A stretch of 64,000 bases of DNA. Origin: Cytobacillus sp. NCCP-133 (GTDB taxonomy: Bacteria > Bacillota > Bacilli > Bacillales > Cytobacillaceae). The stretch covers positions 1 through 64,000 of the forward strand of contig NZ_BRVM01000014.1 in assembly GCF_026011715.1 (NCBI RefSeq). Direction: 5' to 3'. A program made the position numbers and the translations under genes. The notes beneath the pieces are model-generated. The model made no database searches. It worked only from the letters and a program-made list of their open reading frames with translations, and had not been told where the DNA came from. Positions 61,317 to 64,000 of the stretch are shown piece after piece. Position 1 is the first letter of the stretch; the number at the start of each line of letters is the position of its first letter.

Positions 61317-62584
61317 ACAGGTTGTTTGGCCAGCAATGCACTCAAAATAGCGATCACAGGCAAAATCATGGTGATATAAATAATTTCTTCATAGCTGCCG
61401 AAAAGATCATAGGCAAAGCCGAATGGAAGCGGTCCAAGCGCAGAGCCGATAACCATAACAGTCATCGCTGTGCCTTTAATGCTTCCAAGATACTGCCTGC
61501 CAAAATAACTTGGCCATACATAATTCAAAGCAATTCGTTCAAAGCCTCCGCTAATCCCCCAAAGGACCCCGAATAGGATGGCAACTGTCACATTTTTAGT
61601 GAACAGCAGGACCAGCATAAAGATAATCTCCCCTAGAAAAATGCCCGCCAGCACATAATTCACTTTCACCTTATCAAGGACGAATCCAGCCGCCAATGTA
61701 ATGGGAAAACCGATCATCGCCATTAGGCTTAGTACCAGTGCAGCAATACCAGGTGAAATATTCTGAACGCCCAAAATAGAGACTAAGTGAAAGGTCAGTC
61801 CGGTGTTTACAACGGCAGGTATGGCCACGCAAAAGAGAAGGAGCCAATAAGTCTTTGTTTTCATCGCTTCCTTTAACGTCCAATTTTCTTCTAAATCAGT
61901 TTCAGCATAACCCTCATCTAGTTCGCCTTTTTTACGTATCGGCTTTTCCCGTCCGTCAGGCAAAAGGCCGATATCCTCCGGTTTATTCCGAATGAGAACG
62001 TAAGCGAGCGGAACGAAAATCACCAGCGTAGCAACTCCCCAAAACTGCCATGAGAAGCTCCAGCCCCATTTATTAACCAGCCATGCATTTAATAGAGGAA
62101 AGATTGCAGAGCTGGAAAATCCGCCGATCGCCATCAGACTTAGTGCTTTTCCCCTCTTAGTTATAAACCATTGAGGAACAAGTGTATTAGGAATAAGGGT
62201 CATGGAACCCTGCCCAAGAAGCCTTAAAAAGAAGAAACCTATGAAGAGCATAGCGGTATTAGCCACAATGCTGTTCCAAAAACAAGCCAGCGCAAGGCTG
62301 ATTCCAATAAAAACAGCCATTTTCCGCTGTCCATGCCGGTCGATGAAGCGGCCGACAAAAAACATGCATAAGCCGGAAGCAAGAGTAGCTGCGGAATAGA
62401 CAGCCGATACTTGTGAACGGCTCCAGCCGAAATCGTGAATATAGGAATCAATAAAAACCGATATGGAATATGTTTGTCCCGGCCCAGCGAAAAACACACC
62501 GAGAGCAGAAATGAGGACAATCATCCAGCCATAATAAAAAGGTGTGGAAATAGGAGCAGCTATTCTTTGTGTTTGTGCTTTCAT
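61304..62584 (-). CDS. MFS transporter, oxalate/formate or monocarboxylate type
   Basis: The 426-residue protein has 12 hydrophobic segments. The N-terminus PFYYGWMIVLISALGVFFAGPGQTYSISVFI and the loop GRFIDRHGQRKMAV resemble OxlT/MCT-like transporters. A charged central loop (residues about 205-240) separates the halves. Substrate is not determined, although organic acids are typical. Confidence 0.75.
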   Translation of the reverse strand: MKAQTQRIAAPISTPFYYGWMIVLISALGVFFAGPGQTYSISVFIDSYIHDFGWSRSQVSAVYSAATLASGLCMFFVGRFIDRHGQRKMAVFIGISLALACFWNSIVANTAMLFIGFFFLRLLGQGSMTLIPNTLVPQWFITKRGKALSLMAIGGFSSSAIFPLLNAWLVNKWGWSFSWQFWGVATLVIFVPLAYVLIRNKPEDIGLLPDGREKPIRKKGELDEGYAETDLEENWTLKEAMKTKTYWLLLFCVAIPAVVNTGLTFHLVSILGVQNISPGIAALVLSLMAMIGFPITLAAGFVLDKVKVNYVLAGIFLGEIIFMLVLLFTKNVTVAILFGVLWGISGGFERIALNYVWPSYFGRQYLGSIKGTAMTVMVIGSALGPLPFGFAYDLFGSYEEIIYITMILPVIAILSALLAKQPVKGS

Positions 62585-62731
62585 GTCAAAACCTCCTCGC
62601 TTATCATATCAAAGCACGAAGGTTTTGCCCAATTTTTTACACATGGCTGTTTTCAGAAAAATTTTATTTTTGCATTGTGTCCAAAATGTGAAATTCAATA
62701 GGATTATCAAGCATTTACTATTTAACCTCAT

Positions 62732-62781
62732 AAAAAGGAAGGCTTTAAGCGTTTTCATGGGAAAAGCGCGCTTCCTTTTTT
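62732..62781 (+). terminator. Long hairpin upstream of the SulP gene
   Basis: AAAAAGGAAG and CTTCCTTTTTT form the outer stem, and GCGTTTTC with GAAAAGCGC the inner stem. It may end an upstream transcript or act in the leader of the permease. Confidence 0.6.
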
Positions 62782-62813
62782 TATGCTATGCTTTGAGCAT
62801 CAACGACGGATAC

Positions 62814-62836
62814 GACTTTCATGAGAGTTGAAAGTC
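62814..62836 (+). promoter_or_regulatory. Small perfect hairpin in the SulP leader
   Basis: GACTTTCA and TGAAAGTC form an 8-bp stem with a 7-nt loop, about 30 nt before the TTG start. It could be an operator or an RNA element. Confidence 0.4.
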
Positions 62837-62867
62837 ACAAATTAAAATAGGAAGAGGTGCCGTTTTA

Positions 62868-64000
62868 TTGAGTTTTAATAAAATTAAATATAGCTGGTTT
62901 GGTAACGTAAAGGGAGATTTGCTTGCGGGTATTGTGGTGGCATTGGCCCTTATACCAGAGGCCATTGCTTTCTCCATCATAGCAGGCGTAGACCCTATGG
63001 TAGGACTCTATGCGTCTTTCTGTATATCGGTAGTTATTGCATTTGTTGGGGGAAGGCCGGCCATGATTTCAGGAGCTACAGGTGCTATGGCTTTATTAAT
63101 GATTACCCTGATCGCTGACCATGGTCTGCAGTATTTATTGGCTGCTACTATTCTAACTGGTATTTTACAAATCATCTTTGGAGTTTTTAAGCTTGCCAGA
63201 TTCATGAAGTTCATTCCACGATCGGTTATGGTTGGATTTGTGAATGCATTGGCGATATTAATTGTTATAGCTCAGCTCGACCATTTTGTTGGTGAGACCT
63301 GGGTGATGTATGCTCTTGTAGCTGGTACATTAGCGATTATTTTCATTCTTCCAAAATTTACAACGGCTATTCCTTCGCCCCTAATAGCGATTGTCATCAT
63401 GACGATTGTAGCTATTTTTGGCGATTTGAATGTAAATACTGTTGGGGATATGGGTTCCCTGACACAGGCTTTGCCGTTGTTTGCCATTCCAAGCATTCCG
63501 TTTACATTTGAAACGCTTCAGATTATTTTCCCTTATTCATTGGCACTGGCTATTGTAGGGCTACTGGAATCTTTATTAACTGCTTCTATTGTGGATGATA
63601 TGACAGATACTGGAAGTGATAAGAATCAAGAAAGCAGGGGCCAGGGGATAGCGAATATTGTCTCAGGGTGTTTTGGCGGCATGGCCGGCTGTGCGATGAT
63701 CGGTCAATCGGTTATAAATGTAAAATCAGGCGGTAATAGCCGATTATCATCCCTGGTTTCAGGTGCAGTTCTCATGTTCCTCATTATAGTGCTTGGGGGA
63801 GTAGTTGTCCAAATTCCAATGGCCGCTCTTGTGGGTGTGATGTTAATGGTTGCAATCGGTACATTTGACTGGTCATCTATAAAGAGTTTAAAGGTAGTTC
63901 CTGTGACAGACTCGATTGTTATGGTTGTGACGGTTGTAACGGTTGTTGTTACACATGATTTATCAAAAGGTGTCTTTGCAGGGATTATTTTAAGTGCCAT
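62868..64000 (+). CDS. SulP-family anion permease (partial, runs off the window)
   Basis: The frame is open from the TTG at 62868 (GGAAGAGGTG upstream) to the window end, 377 residues. SulP motifs are [36 protein letters not shown] and [17 protein letters not shown]. Further along come [23 protein letters not shown] and [32 protein letters not shown]. It is a membrane exchanger for sulfate, bicarbonate or similar anions. Whether a C-terminal STAS domain is present cannot be seen. Confidence 0.87.
   Translation, partial: MSFNKIKYSWFGNVKGDLLAGIVVALALIPEAIAFSIIAGVDPMVGLYASFCISVVIAFVGGRPAMISGATGAMALLMITLIADHGLQYLLAATILTGILQIIFGVFKLARFMKFIPRSVMVGFVNALAILIVIAQLDHFVGETWVMYALVAGTLAIIFILPKFTTAIPSPLIAIVIMTIVAIFGDLNVNTVGDMGSLTQALPLFAIPSIPFTFETLQIIFPYSLALAIVGLLESLLTASIVDDMTDTGSDKNQESRGQGIANIVSGCFGGMAGCAMIGQSVINVKSGGNSRLSSLVSGAVLMFLIIVLGGVVVQIPMAALVGVMLMVAIGTFDWSSIKSLKVVPVTDSIVMVVTVVTVVVTHDLSKGVFAGIILSA

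Overview
The window looks like chromosomal DNA of a Bacillus-type Firmicute (Bacillaceae, in the broad Bacillus/Cytobacillus/Mesobacillus range). It has AT-rich intergenic DNA, GGAGG-type ribosome binding sites, many TTG/GTG starts, sigma-A and sigma-B promoters, Fur and PerR boxes of Bacillus type, a dpp-ykf operon in the B. subtilis gene order, a yerO/swrC-like pair and a cobalamin riboswitch. Species cannot be fixed from the sequence alone. No rRNA, tRNA or CRISPR array was seen.

Layout. 1-2100 is a mobile-element graveyard: an IS3-family element whose orfB carries an in-frame stop, abutting a fragment of a TniA/TnsB-like transposase, plus a 20-bp-period repeat trio that may be a transposon end. 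2129-17991 is a Fur-controlled carboxylate siderophore locus. It holds a diaminobutyrate-type aminotransferase, an MFS exporter, three NIS (IucA/IucC) synthetases, an SbnG-like citrate synthase, an SbnH-like PLP decarboxylase, an RraA-like protein, an FhuF-like reductase and a complete ABC importer. The gene content is that of achromobactin clusters and, apart from the amine-supply gene, of staphyloferrin B clusters. 18000-21200 is a decayed stretch: remnants of an aldo/keto reductase, a fourth NIS synthetase, a second siderophore-type ABC ATPase and probably mtlD.

21400-30900 holds a TetR regulator with a divergent SwrC-like RND pump, a phased repeat array, an MFS transporter, small and unknown proteins, a sigma-B-type stress protein and an AlaX-type editing protein. 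31000-42080 holds a DUF3870 protein and the dppABCDE-ykfABCD operon (D-aminopeptidase, oligopeptide importer, murein-peptide breakdown), extended by a serine beta-lactamase-like gene. 42230-49574 is a mixed housekeeping region (YqcI/YcgG, DUF4395, PPOX flavoprotein, a possible 27-residue peptide, PerR-boxed Dps, YqaA, TSUP permease, RodA, an unknown protein).

49612-61198 is one long cobalamin salvage and assembly operon under a B12 riboswitch: btuF-btuC-btuD/cbiZ-cbiB-cobD-cobU-cbiP-cobS-cobC-cobU-like-pduO-cblT-cblS. It lacks corrin-ring synthesis genes and cobT. It therefore reads as cobinamide/cobyric acid salvage, with alpha-ribazole taken up and phosphorylated by CblT/CblS. The window ends with an MFS transporter and a SulP permease that runs off the edge.

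Two iron themes connect the genes. The siderophore locus (Fur boxes at 2136-2150, 13799-13813, 13948-13962) makes, exports, re-imports and probably reduces an iron carrier. The PerR-boxed Dps (45164-45178) stores or detoxifies iron.
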